Assembly: GCA_913061145.1 (NCBI GenBank)
Contig: CAJXUQ010000008.1
Location: forward strand, 81,916-145,915
Source of the DNA: an uncultured Haliea sp.
GTDB taxonomy: Bacteria; Pseudomonadota; Gammaproteobacteria; Pseudomonadales; Halieaceae
DNA: 64,000 bases
Direction: 5' to 3'
In this document: positions 56,365-64,000 of the stretch, piece after piece
How the letters are laid out: each line of letters opens with the position of its first letter
Position numbering within the stretch: position 1 is the first letter of the stretch
Position numbers and translations under genes: made by a program
The notes under the pieces: model-generated
Database searches by the model: none
Seen by the model: the letters and a program-made list of their open reading frames with translations, nothing else
Told to the model about the DNA's origin: nothing

Positions 56365-57138
56365 TCAGCTGGCGTCATCCTTGAGCGTGGCTTCGCGCGT
56401 GCTGACAATTGCCATGGTAATCAGGCCCGTAGGTACCGCGAACACGCCAAGCCCGATCATAAGGGTAAAAAAGGTGAATATCTTGCCGCCCACGGTGACA
56501 GGGTACACATCGCCATAACCCACGGTCGTGAGGGTGGCCAGTGCCCACCAGAAAGAATGGAACACGGACGCGAAGGTTTCGGGCTGTGCGTCGCGCTCGA
56601 AGAAATAAATTCCCACAGCGGCGAGATAAAACACAAACAGCGCGCCAATGCCAAATACGGCGAGGTCAACGCGCACAAGGCGAAAGGCATCGCCAATGCG
56701 CTTGGCGGCATCGACGTAGCGAACGAGCTTGAATAAACGGAACAGCCGAAACAACCAGAGAATGCGCAAGCTGCGCAAATCCAGCCCGAGCTGCAGATAA
56801 AATGGCAGAATCACCAGCAAATCGATAAGGCCATAAAAACTGAAGATGAATGCCAGACGTCTTTCGCTAAGCCAGAGACGCAACAGATATTCGATGGTGA
56901 ATACGGTTATCACGAACACTTCAAACCTGCGCAGGTTGGTGCGTACCTCCTGCGGCAGGTCGGGCAGGGTCTCCACGGTAAACGCCACAATAGAGAGCAC
57001 AATCAGGGCTTGAATCAATATTTGGCAAATTCGCCCGAAGAGCGTTTTATTACCGGAAAAAACTGTCTGCAGCCGCCTCCGCAGGCTGGTTTTCTCTGCC
57101 GTCAACTCTTCCTCCTCCTGTGAATCACCCTCGTGCAT
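56365..57138 (-). CDS. Voltage-gated-type potassium channel
   Basis: A 257-residue six-transmembrane channel. S4 is clear with regularly spaced Arg (RSLRILWLFRLFRLFKLVRY), the pore helix precedes the selectivity filter TTVGYGD, and S6 ends near VSTREA. It lacks a C-terminal RCK or cNMP domain, so gating is by voltage or through partners. The acidic N-terminus (GDSQEEEELTAE) is cytoplasmic. Its ATG shares one base with the stop of the upstream 543-residue gene (TGATG), so the two are translationally coupled and probably work together. Confidence 0.95.
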   Translation of the reverse strand: MHEGDSQEEEELTAEKTSLRRRLQTVFSGNKTLFGRICQILIQALIVLSIVAFTVETLPDLPQEVRTNLRRFEVFVITVFTIEYLLRLWLSERRLAFIFSFYGLIDLLVILPFYLQLGLDLRSLRILWLFRLFRLFKLVRYVDAAKRIGDAFRLVRVDLAVFGIGALFVFYLAAVGIYFFERDAQPETFASVFHSFWWALATLTTVGYGDVYPVTVGGKIFTFFTLMIGLGVFAVPTGLITMAIVSTREATLKDDAS

Positions 57139-58769
57139 CAGCCGGGATAGTCAAAGCGCTGCACGGCGGATTGCTCGCCACTTTTGTAGGTCAGTTGCAC
57201 GGTCACATAGTCTGTACTGCGCGGCACGATGATATACATAGGCGTCTTGGCGTCGATGGGTGCCATCCCAGCCTTGTTCCAGGGCTTGAAGCGAAAGTTC
57301 TTGTTTGGCTGAGCACTGTTTAATCCGTACTGTATATTCCTGATACTGCCGCGGTAGCTCATCAGGTGCGTGAAGTACAGCAGGCGCTTGCCCTCGTAAT
57401 CCCGAAAACTCACCCAACTTGTTGTGGTCGATTCCAGAATTCGCTGGTTTGCGTCTTCGCTTTGCTGCTTGCCCTTGAACTCAAAGCTATAAGGCCCCTG
57501 CACAATGCCTTTGATATCGCGGTAGCGGATTTCAAGGCGTGTATCACGCTGGCTGGCAGGAAGGGTGAAAAACATTTGCGGCATGGGCTTGCCCGTTTGC
57601 GGGTTGATGGCACTGCTATCCCCGGTGCTGCGCGGTTCGGTGCTGCCCTGCACATTCCACAGTATTTCGAGCGCCGGCTCGGCGATGCCGACGGTGACGG
57701 TGTAACCGGAATTGTTGACGCCAAAGGACAGAGAAACAGGGTTCTCCAGAACACCTTCGCCTAAGCCGTTCAGAGCCTGAAGCCGCGCTGCCGCATCGTT
57801 GCGCCATTCTTCCACCAATGCCTGATCGATTATGTGCTTGAGCAGGCCGCCGGCTTCGTCCGCCGTCTGAAACTTCTGCAGGTAACGCTGCTCTTCGCGT
57901 TTGTCGGCTAAAGTTTGAAACCCCAGGCGGCGCGCGGAAACGTCTTCGCTGAGATGATAGTAAGCCGGTGCAAATTGCGGGTGCTGCTCTGCATAGGTTT
58001 CAAGCGCCATTACACGTTGAGGGGCTGGCAGGAGCAACAGTCGAACATAGGCCGGCATGCCGTCTTCCTTGCCCGCCATCAGAGTTGTGTAGGTTTCGCG
58101 AGCCCCCGCGGTGCCTTCCTGCACTGTCAGAAACGCCAAAAACCGGAGATGCGGATCGAGAAGCGGTAAATCACTGCGAAAATAGCTGATATACGAGCGG
58201 CGCGCGGCAGAATAATCGCCACCGAGTTCCTGCAGCCTCGCGTTGTGATAGTAGTCTTCCGGCGAGCGCGGCTTGTCGATTAACCCGCCGCTGGCGAAGT
58301 TCTCTCTCATCTCCTCCAGCGTACGGAGCACCTGAGCGGAATTATCCTCAAGGCGTGCGGCGCTTTCACGCAGGCTTTGGGTATCTTCGGCAATGCTGTC
58401 GAGTTTGGCGTCGATGATACCGAGGCTGGCCTGCAATTCAGCAACGCCGGGGATGGCTGCAGCGATAAACCCGCTTTCTTCCGCGTCCTCACCGGATTGA
58501 AAGAAAACAATCAGGCCAAATACACCGGCTGCAATGCCGCTAAAGGCCACGCTGCCCAGAAGCTCTTCATTGCCACGACGATACAGAATGAACAGAAGCA
58601 CGAAGGCAAGTATGGCAATAGCGAACATATAGAATGCGAATGGCGCTATTGGCTGCAGGACATCAGCGATGAGACCGCCGATGGTGCATGCTGAGCCAGT
58701 GATTGTGAGTGTGGTGTTGCGTAGGCTCTGGAAGACGGCACGATTAGTGAGGGACTGAAGAACAGGCAT
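57138..58769 (-). CDS. Membrane protein of unknown function coupled to the K+ channel
   Basis: A 543-residue protein I do not recognise. It has two membrane segments (about 37-62 and 70-92), an acidic coiled coil (about 108-155, LDSIAEDTQSLRESAARLEDNSAQVLRTLEE), a helical TPR-like region (about 165-330, with EDYYHNARLQELGGDYSAARRSY) and a beta-rich C-terminal domain (about 345-543) ending RFDYPG. The order suggests a membrane-anchored sensor or scaffold. Codon use looks more A/T-rich than the hydrogenase region. The stop shares a base with the channel start, so it is the first gene of a two-gene unit. Confidence 0.88.
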   Translation of the reverse strand: MPVLQSLTNRAVFQSLRNTTLTITGSACTIGGLIADVLQPIAPFAFYMFAIAILAFVLLFILYRRGNEELLGSVAFSGIAAGVFGLIVFFQSGEDAEESGFIAAAIPGVAELQASLGIIDAKLDSIAEDTQSLRESAARLEDNSAQVLRTLEEMRENFASGGLIDKPRSPEDYYHNARLQELGGDYSAARRSYISYFRSDLPLLDPHLRFLAFLTVQEGTAGARETYTTLMAGKEDGMPAYVRLLLLPAPQRVMALETYAEQHPQFAPAYYHLSEDVSARRLGFQTLADKREEQRYLQKFQTADEAGGLLKHIIDQALVEEWRNDAAARLQALNGLGEGVLENPVSLSFGVNNSGYTVTVGIAEPALEILWNVQGSTEPRSTGDSSAINPQTGKPMPQMFFTLPASQRDTRLEIRYRDIKGIVQGPYSFEFKGKQQSEDANQRILESTTTSWVSFRDYEGKRLLYFTHLMSYRGSIRNIQYGLNSAQPNKNFRFKPWNKAGMAPIDAKTPMYIIVPRSTDYVTVQLTYKSGEQSAVQRFDYPG

Positions 58770-58832
58770 AGGCGGCGGTCACGGCTTTTGTTTCAATACT
58801 ACACTGTGATATTCCGTTCGGCTATTTTGAGT

Positions 58833-58855
58833 AAAAAGGCCGCGCGGGGCCGCGC
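58833..58855 (-). terminator. Possible intrinsic terminator of the NTF2-like gene
   Basis: On the minus strand GCGCGGCCCCGCGCGGCC can fold as short GC stems and is followed by TTTTTAC. It sits about 65 nt after the NTF2-like stop. The stem is short and ambiguous, so confidence is limited. Confidence 0.4.
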
Positions 58856-58918
58856 AGAGCTACTACAAGCGGGTGGCCACTCGAATGAAAACACGTTCAT
58901 GGGCAGTCCGGTTCACGA

Positions 58919-59353
58919 CTAAACCAGAAAGTTGAGATGATCCCTGAGGTCGCCCTTCAAATCGAACAACGAATAGTCACGATAACGGAACCGCCAGAGA
59001 CCCGCTACCCGCTCGAATTCGTCGTGATAACGCCCCGCAGCAACGACCTGTAAGGGCAAGGTATCAGTCGCCTGCAGGACAGTGTAATAGGAGCGACAAG
59101 TTGCCGCATCGGCCTCTTCGTTCACTTCAATAATCGGATTGGTAATGACGTGTTTGGTGAGCGGTGTACCATTGGGGTGGATTTTCACCCATTGCTGCCA
59201 TTGCTCTAGTAGTCCTTGGCTGTCCAGGAGGGCACCTTGGCTCTTGATCGTTGCACTATCAAACAGAGCGGCAACCGCTTCCAGTTCGCCGCTGTCCATT
59301 AACTCAGCGTAGCGATACAGCAAATTAGCGATCTCAGTAGCACTGTTACTCAC
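58919..59353 (-). CDS. NTF2-like/SnoaL-fold protein
   Basis: About 144 residues from GTG 59353 with AGGAG at 7-nt spacing; the ORF-track start adds an unlikely leader. It has the cone-shaped NTF2 fold pattern: an N-terminal helix (EIANLLYRYAELMDSGELEAVAALF), central strands with His (LTKHVITNPIIEVN) and a C-terminal WRFRYRDYSLFDLKGDL. Similar proteins are annotated as polyketide-cyclase-like or aromatic-ring dioxygenase small-subunit-like, some acting on steroids. No partner adjoins it; function unknown. Confidence 0.83.
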   Translation of the reverse strand: MSNSATEIANLLYRYAELMDSGELEAVAALFDSATIKSQGALLDSQGLLEQWQQWVKIHPNGTPLTKHVITNPIIEVNEEADAATCRSYYTVLQATDTLPLQVVAAGRYHDEFERVAGLWRFRYRDYSLFDLKGDLRDHLNFLV

Positions 59354-59452
59354 TGTTTCTCTCCTGGGGCGGCAACCGCCTGTAATCGTCAACTGTAGCC
59401 GGCGTCAGGCTGGAGGTCGCGTGCGGCCTGTGGCAGTAACTTCGCCAGTATC

Positions 59453-59466
59453 AAGATGCGCATCTT
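59453..59466. promoter_or_regulatory. Perfect 14-bp palindrome upstream of the NTF2-like gene
   Basis: AAGATGCGCATCTT is exactly self-complementary, 100 nt upstream of the NTF2-like GTG and 44 nt after the PNPOx-like stop. It has no T-tract and is a candidate operator. Confidence 0.4.
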
Positions 59467-59509
59467 AGCCTTTTCTTCATTCAGCCCCCGTTACACCTGG
59501 CAAAGAGGC

Positions 59510-60055
59510 TCAGGGAACCAACCATTGGAATTTATCGGGCGTCAACAACGCTCGTCGATGCCCTTCAGCGCCCAGTTCCAGCCAATCGATACTGAGGACG
59601 CTGGCGATAATGAGGGCGAAGGCAGACTCCTCGGCAGGCTTTCCAGCATGGGCGGGCATTGGTGACCCTGGGGTTTGTGGCGAGAGATAATCAGCTGCAG
59701 CGGCAGTTTGACGTACGGTTTCCCAGGCCTTTTCTACCTTTTCGCCCCGGGTTTCAATCCGGGCGCTCAACGACACACGTAGTTGCCAGCTCAGTGCTTT
59801 GCTCCAGAAGACCAGTACCGACGACGGATTGACGGCCAGAGCCAGCGCCTTGGGGCTGCGATGATCGGTGTAAATCATCAGGCGCTGGGACGCTTCCTGC
59901 ACCTCGCGCAACACCACAGTGCGCGCCTGCGGTGAGCCATGTTCGTCTACATTCGCCAGAACGGGCAAGCGCCACGCATGATGTCGGTCAATAGTCGCGC
60001 ACTGCAGTTGCTCCCAGATTGCGCGCCGTATTTCCGCTTCAGAATCCACTCGCAA
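59510..60055 (-). CDS. Pyridoxamine 5'-phosphate oxidase-family protein
   Basis: A 181-residue split-barrel flavin-binding protein. The N-terminal half matches the PNPOx pattern (WRLPVLANVDEHGSPQARTVVLREV, LMIYTDHRSPKALAL, VLVFWSKALSWQLRVSLSARIE), and the C-terminal half contains WLELGAEGHRRALLT as in the PdxH-like small flavoproteins. It is shorter than authentic PdxH (~215) and likely an FMN-dependent oxidoreductase of unknown substrate rather than the vitamin B6 enzyme. The start is TTG 60055 or GTG 60049; both lie after GGAAGAG. Confidence 0.85.
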   Translation of the reverse strand: MRVDSEAEIRRAIWEQLQCATIDRHHAWRLPVLANVDEHGSPQARTVVLREVQEASQRLMIYTDHRSPKALALAVNPSSVLVFWSKALSWQLRVSLSARIETRGEKVEKAWETVRQTAAAADYLSPQTPGSPMPAHAGKPAEESAFALIIASVLSIDWLELGAEGHRRALLTPDKFQWLVP

Positions 60056-60104
60056 TTCTCTTCCGGCTATTGAGCTTCCGCGGCTTCACCTGCGTGTCCC
60101 CGCT

Positions 60105-60638
60105 CTACTGGTTAGGCACTGCCGCTGCTTTCTTTGCCATAACTCGCATGCCTGCCCACAGCAGGCCGACGAAGTAGATGAAGGCCAAGCCCAGTGAGAT
60201 GAAGGCGTCTGCAAAGTTGACGTGTTCCTGCACGGCGGGAATCGTACCGGCGGTTAGGAGCAGCATAGTGGCCAGATTGATCGCCACCGACAGCCAGCCC
60301 ATCACCTGGCAGTAGATCAACGCCAGGATGAGTGCGAGGAAGACCAACCCGCCAGCATCACCTAGCCAGCCCGGCAGAGCGAAGGCCAACCAGGCCATCA
60401 GTAACCCCACAATGGCGCCCACCACACAAGCCGCCAGCTTGTCCCAGGCAAACTGTTCGATGCCCGCCCAGTAGAGCAGGAACAAAAATCCTGCCCAGAA
60501 TTCGTGTAAACCGAGGGCCGTATTCAGCGCGATGAATCCCCCGACCACGATGATGATGCCCAGCAGCACGAGCAGCCCCTTAACGGGCGTCATGGGATCG
60601 GTGGTCTCGGCCTGAGCGGTTGTGCTGTTGTCATTCAT
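60105..60638 (-). CDS. Five- to six-segment membrane protein of unknown function
   Basis: A 177-residue integral membrane protein with a polar N-terminus (MNDNSTTAQAETTDP) and hydrophobic segments around 20-42, 46-64, 68-90, 95-118, 120-135 and 145-168. Single Trp residues at membrane boundaries are notable (EFWAG, YWAG, LLWAG). I do not recognise the family. It lies upstream of the PNPOx-like gene with a 49-nt gap in the same direction, so co-transcription is possible. About 290 nt of A/T-richer DNA without a gene separates it from the next SDR. Confidence 0.78.
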   Translation of the reverse strand: MNDNSTTAQAETTDPMTPVKGLLVLLGIIIVVGGFIALNTALGLHEFWAGFLFLLYWAGIEQFAWDKLAACVVGAIVGLLMAWLAFALPGWLGDAGGLVFLALILALIYCQVMGWLSVAINLATMLLLTAGTIPAVQEHVNFADAFISLGLAFIYFVGLLWAGMRVMAKKAAAVPNQ

Positions 60639-60925
60639 TATAAATCCCTTTGAAATGGGTTTTCTTTATCGAGTTATAGCTTGTAGAACCGTGCTGCCTT
60701 GACGATGCTAAAGCAAGCTTCGCGCAGGCGTTATGAAACAATACCGTAGGGTGGTTCAAATTTTTTTCGGTCCGCGAACTACTAGGCTGCCCTTGCTATG
60801 ATTCGGGTAGCTAGCGTGTGGTTTAGAGCGACTAAGCCAGGGGCGACAGGCAACTTTCGCCCGCAACGCTGGCCCCGGGTTGTAATCACCCGGCATCCCA
60901 AGATCATGAGGAGCAGGGTTGAACC

Positions 60926-61696
60926 ATGAAGATCGACTACACAGGTAAAAGTGTCATTATCACTGGCGCGGGTGGAAGCATCGGCCGGGCCAGCTCGCTG
61001 CTCTTTGCCCGGCTTGGTGCATCGGTGATTGCCAGCGATATCAACGAGGAGCGCTTGCAGGAGACAGTTAACCAAATCGCTGATGCGGGCGGTTCCGCCA
61101 TGTCGATTGTTGCTGATGTCACCGATCCCGACGAGGCCGCTGGCATTGTGAAGGTTGCCTGTAACAAATTCGGTGGTATCGACGTGCTGTTTAATAACGC
61201 GGGCGGTTCGTTCCCGACCCCAATGGAAGCGATCAGCAAAGCAGAGTTCCAGCGACTCAGATCGCTCAACTTCGATGCCGTATACCACGCGTCGATGGAG
61301 GCACTTCCGGTCATGGTTGCCAAGGGGGGCGGGGTGATCCTGTCGACGACCTCGGGAGCAGGCACCGGCGCGGTGAACGGGCTCGCGGTCTACGGCGCGG
61401 CCAAAGCCGGAGTCAATAGCCTGATGCGCAGTATCGCCATTGAGTATGGTCGCAAGGGCATCCGGGCGAACGCGATAGCACCGTCTGCTGCCAGCACAGG
61501 CATGATCCAGTGGCTGGAGTCGACACCGGGTGGGGTCAAAGGCTTTGCCGAGGCACAACCAATGGGGAGATTGGGCACGCCGGAGGATATCGCATCGGTG
61601 GTGGCGTTCCTCGCTTCAGAGCATGCCGGCTTCGTCAATGGTGTGGTGCTTCCCGTCGACGGCGGCGTTGAAGCGATGCTTGCCGTGCCCGGTTGA
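60926..61696 (+). CDS. SDR-family oxidoreductase
   Basis: A 256-residue classical SDR: TGAGGSIG cofactor loop, FNNAGGSFP, catalytic YGAAKAGVNSLM and C-terminal PVDGGVEA. ASDINEE after the second strand suggests NAD(H). An unusual GGGVILSTTSGAGTG stretch contributes the catalytic Ser region. GAGGAGCAGG precedes the ATG. It is monocistronic and converges on the GGDEF-EAL gene, whose terminator lies between them. Substrate unknown. Confidence 0.92.
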   Translation: MKIDYTGKSVIITGAGGSIGRASSLLFARLGASVIASDINEERLQETVNQIADAGGSAMSIVADVTDPDEAAGIVKVACNKFGGIDVLFNNAGGSFPTPMEAISKAEFQRLRSLNFDAVYHASMEALPVMVAKGGGVILSTTSGAGTGAVNGLAVYGAAKAGVNSLMRSIAIEYGRKGIRANAIAPSAASTGMIQWLESTPGGVKGFAEAQPMGRLGTPEDIASVVAFLASEHAGFVNGVVLPVDGGVEAMLAVPG

Positions 61697-61737
61697 CCAA
61701 TGTGGCGCACCGCGTTGGTGGACATTGATGAACAATG

Positions 61738-61773
61738 AAAAACGCCACACGGGCCCTTGTGGGGTGCGGCGTT
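61738..61773 (-). terminator. Rho-independent terminator of the second GGDEF-EAL gene
   Basis: On the minus strand AACGCCGCAC and GTGTGGCGTT form a 10-bp stem with one G-U pair, followed by TTTC. It starts 24 nt after the gene's stop. Confidence 0.75.
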
Positions 61774-61796
61774 CCAGGCATACCTGGCGGCGCAGA

Positions 61797-63767
61797 TCAC
61801 GCGCGCTGCCGTGAAGCCTGGTCTATGAAACTCAGTAAATGCTCGAAGATCAGAGGACGCGAGAAATAATAGCCTTGGAAATACGTACAGTGGCGAGCAA
61901 TCAGAAAGTCGCGCACCTCGACTGACTCTACGCCCTCCGCAACAGTTGCCAACCCCAAGTGCTGAGCCATTGAGAGGATCGCCCCAACGATGCCCGCATC
62001 GTTATGATCCAGCAGCACATCACGCACGAACGACTGGTCAATCTTAATGTTATCGACTGGCAGTTTTTTCAGATACGCCAACGATGAATAACCTGTGCCA
62101 AAATCGTCAACGGAGAACTTCACACCAAGCGCCCGCAGGGACTCCATGGTGCTGATGGCACGCTCCACGTTATCCATCAGGCTACCTTCGGTAACCTCCA
62201 GACACAATTTTGACAGTGGCGCGCCTGCGTCAGCTGCAATCGCCACAACCGTATCGACCAGGCTTGGCAAGCGGAACTGGCGCGCGCTTAGATTGACAGA
62301 AATGGACGGGGTTGCATCACCGAACCGCCGCAGCAACCGCACGAGATCACGACAGGCTGTGGATAGAACCCACTCGCCCAGTTCAAGAATAATTCCGGTC
62401 TCCTCCGCGATAGGGATAAATTCCGCCGGGGGAATCATGCCGCGTTCAGGGTGATTCCAGCGTAGCAATGCCTCCAAACCACTAATCTGTCCGTTCTGAT
62501 CCACCATCGGCTGATAGTGCAAGCTCAGCTGACCGCCCCGCAATGCAGCACGCAGCTCCCGGTCTAGCTGCAGGCGCAGGCTGGCAGCCTCGTGCAGCGC
62601 ACCATGATAAAAACTGATAGCGTTGCGACCACTCGCCTTGGCGTCATACATCGCGGTGTCAGCCTGTCGCATCAGATCGTCGATATCCGTTCCGTTCCCG
62701 GGGAACACAGTGATCCCTATGCTGGCAGACATGTGCAGAACATGCTCTTGTGTTTCGTAGGGATGGTCGGTAAGCACATGCTGGAGGTCTTCGGCAAAGC
62801 GCATCGCCGCAGCTTCAGCGGTTTGTACATCAACACTCAAATCCGAAAGCAACACCACAAATTCATCACCACCAAGACGCGCCGCGATATCCTCTGTACG
62901 CAACCGGGTGCGCAGTCGATCCGCAACCTGTCGCAGCACCTGGTCGCCTACTGGATGGCCCAGTGAGTCATTAACGGTCTTGAAATTATCCAGATCCAGA
63001 AATAGCAGAGCACCCCCAATGCCGTGACGTCGCGAGCGCGCCAGGTTCCGCTGGGTCTGTTCGTGCAGGTAACGCCGGTTTGGCAGCTCTGTCAGATCAT
63101 CAAAGCGCGCTTGATACGACGCCGAGTTCTCGGCCTGCTGGCAGTCATAACGTGTACGCAAAGAGTCGGTAATCGTTGTATTCAAACGCCGGGCGGTGAC
63201 ATACAGTGCAATCATGAACAGCAGCGCCATGCCTCCCATGAGCCAGCCCACACGTCCCCCCTCAAACAAGAAGCGAAGGATCAGTGGGGACAGCGAGATA
63301 ACCAGGAATGCGTTGACTGCATAACGAAGAGAGGACAAAACCGACAGCGCACCCGCTGCCATACCCGCCAACACAAACGCGAGAATAACCTGCTCAACAG
63401 GATCGTGCGGAGCAAACAACACCCAACCGGCGGCACCCCAAACGGTACCCGCAACCACAGCCCCCAGAAAGGCTCTGCGCTCCCAGACTCGGGCATCGTG
63501 CTGAGAAGGTGCGCGCTGATAAGCCAGCATGTCTTGCCATCGCAGGGCAGATATCAGCAGCAGAACAAGATACCACGGTCCTACCCTCGCCAAGCCAAGA
63601 GCAGGGGACATAATTGCCGCCAGAATGAAGCCATTGAGAACGCTCATCGACAAGGACAACCTGAGCGACTCGTACAACAGCTTGACCAGCCCCTCACGGA
63701 CGGTTTCGGTTTCAATTGCTGTGTCGGACGCGCGGGACGCTCGCACCATGCTGGGCTCTCCCGCCAT
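61797..63767 (-). CDS. Membrane-bound GGDEF-EAL protein for c-di-GMP turnover
   Basis: A 656-residue inner-membrane protein. The N-terminal 200 residues contain about six hydrophobic segments forming a MASE-like sensor. The GGDEF domain (about 225-385) has LGGDEFVVLL near residue 299, and the EAL domain (about 400-650) has LEALLRWNHPERG, DDFGTGYSS and KIDQSFVRD. Both active sites look intact, so either direction of c-di-GMP metabolism is possible. GAGGA precedes the ATG at 63767, supporting that start. It is monocistronic. Confidence 0.94.
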   Translation of the reverse strand: MAGEPSMVRASRASDTAIETETVREGLVKLLYESLRLSLSMSVLNGFILAAIMSPALGLARVGPWYLVLLLISALRWQDMLAYQRAPSQHDARVWERRAFLGAVVAGTVWGAAGWVLFAPHDPVEQVILAFVLAGMAAGALSVLSSLRYAVNAFLVISLSPLILRFLFEGGRVGWLMGGMALLFMIALYVTARRLNTTITDSLRTRYDCQQAENSASYQARFDDLTELPNRRYLHEQTQRNLARSRRHGIGGALLFLDLDNFKTVNDSLGHPVGDQVLRQVADRLRTRLRTEDIAARLGGDEFVVLLSDLSVDVQTAEAAAMRFAEDLQHVLTDHPYETQEHVLHMSASIGITVFPGNGTDIDDLMRQADTAMYDAKASGRNAISFYHGALHEAASLRLQLDRELRAALRGGQLSLHYQPMVDQNGQISGLEALLRWNHPERGMIPPAEFIPIAEETGIILELGEWVLSTACRDLVRLLRRFGDATPSISVNLSARQFRLPSLVDTVVAIAADAGAPLSKLCLEVTEGSLMDNVERAISTMESLRALGVKFSVDDFGTGYSSLAYLKKLPVDNIKIDQSFVRDVLLDHNDAGIVGAILSMAQHLGLATVAEGVESVEVRDFLIARHCTYFQGYYFSRPLIFEHLLSFIDQASRQRA

Positions 63768-63934
63768 AGTATCCTCGATAAGAGTAGAAGAACCCGTTGA
63801 GGTTAACGGGGCAGTTCAAACCGAGTCAACCGATCTCTGCGACATAGACGACCCCGCCGGACCAATCCTGATGTGGCTGAGAGTGAAGCGAGGTTTGGAC
63901 GGTCCTGCAGCCAGTCGTCGTCGATCTCTTGCTC

Positions 63935-64000
63935 TCAGCGTGCCTCCAGCAACGCCTCGGCATCAAACGCTATCTGCCGCAGCTGCTGCGGCGCGCGACC
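63935..64000 (-). CDS. 3' end of a truncated gene
   Basis: The last 66 nt read on the minus strand as 21 codons plus TGA, ending QLRQIAFDAEALLEAR. The frame is open to the window edge and the composition is protein-like (helical, charged). Too little is visible to name it. Confidence 0.5.
   Translation of the reverse strand, partial: GRAPQQLRQIAFDAEALLEAR

Noticed and set aside
1-64000. tRNA, rRNA, CRISPR array, IS element or prophage
   Set aside because: No cloverleaf, rRNA stretch, spaced repeat array, transposase/integrase motif or phage structural gene was seen.

Overview
The window comes from a GC-rich gammaproteobacterium. TonB-dependent receptors, a PhoX phosphatase, DUF6351 and SO2930-type lipoproteins, a broad set of acyl-CoA and SDR enzymes, and a group-3b-like [NiFe]-hydrogenase suggest an aerobic or microaerobic marine lineage such as the Halieaceae (OM60/NOR5). 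That placement is inferred from gene content only. I see no rRNA, tRNA, CRISPR array, insertion sequence or prophage.

Layout. 1-21 kb: surface, envelope and iron genes. These are a truncated Tat-exported PhoX phosphatase, a TonB receptor, a CHASE-GAF-PAS-GGDEF-EAL c-di-GMP protein, a Ca/Na exchanger, an FKBP isomerase, a beta-helix/diheme cytochrome fusion lipoprotein, divergent bfr and bfd with a FecA-like receptor behind bfd under Fur-like boxes, an outer-membrane transporter, an SDR, a CPA-type antiporter and a DUF6351 lipoprotein. 21-27 kb: an acyltransferase, then an acyl-CoA operon (two acyl-CoA dehydrogenases, a crotonase, a TetR regulator, a luciferase-like oxidoreductase) and a convergent SDR.

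27-35 kb: acetate kinase and phosphoketolase diverge from an SDR and a P2-type cation ATPase. 35-39 kb: a DUF2165 membrane protein, an aspartic protease, a Bax-like glucosaminidase lipoprotein and an alpha/beta hydrolase. 38.6-54.2 kb is the most striking part. A leftward set (PEP synthase, fused gamma-alpha and beta subunits of a 2-oxoacid:ferredoxin oxidoreductase, ferritin-like protein) diverges from a rightward eleven-gene hydrogenase operon (hyhB, cNMP-binding protein, hyhG, hyhS, hyhL, protease, hypA-like, hypF, hypC, hypD, hypE). The shared control region holds an FNR/ANR-like site, and all ten junctions of the hydrogenase operon overlap.

54-64 kb: a Tat-type exported protein of unknown function, a LOG-family protein, a K+ channel coupled to an unknown membrane/coiled-coil protein, an NTF2-like protein, a PNPOx-family protein, a membrane protein, an SDR, a second GGDEF-EAL protein and the tail of a truncated gene.

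How the genes may work together (inference): phosphoketolase plus acetate kinase, ferredoxin-linked 2-oxoacid oxidation, PEP synthase, an NAD(P)-linked hydrogenase and a CtpF-like ATPase would form a coherent kit for redox balance and ATP supply under low oxygen. Oddities in it are a HypA homologue lacking its zinc-site cysteines, no hypB in the operon, and an HTH-less cNMP-binding protein inside the hydrogenase structural genes.
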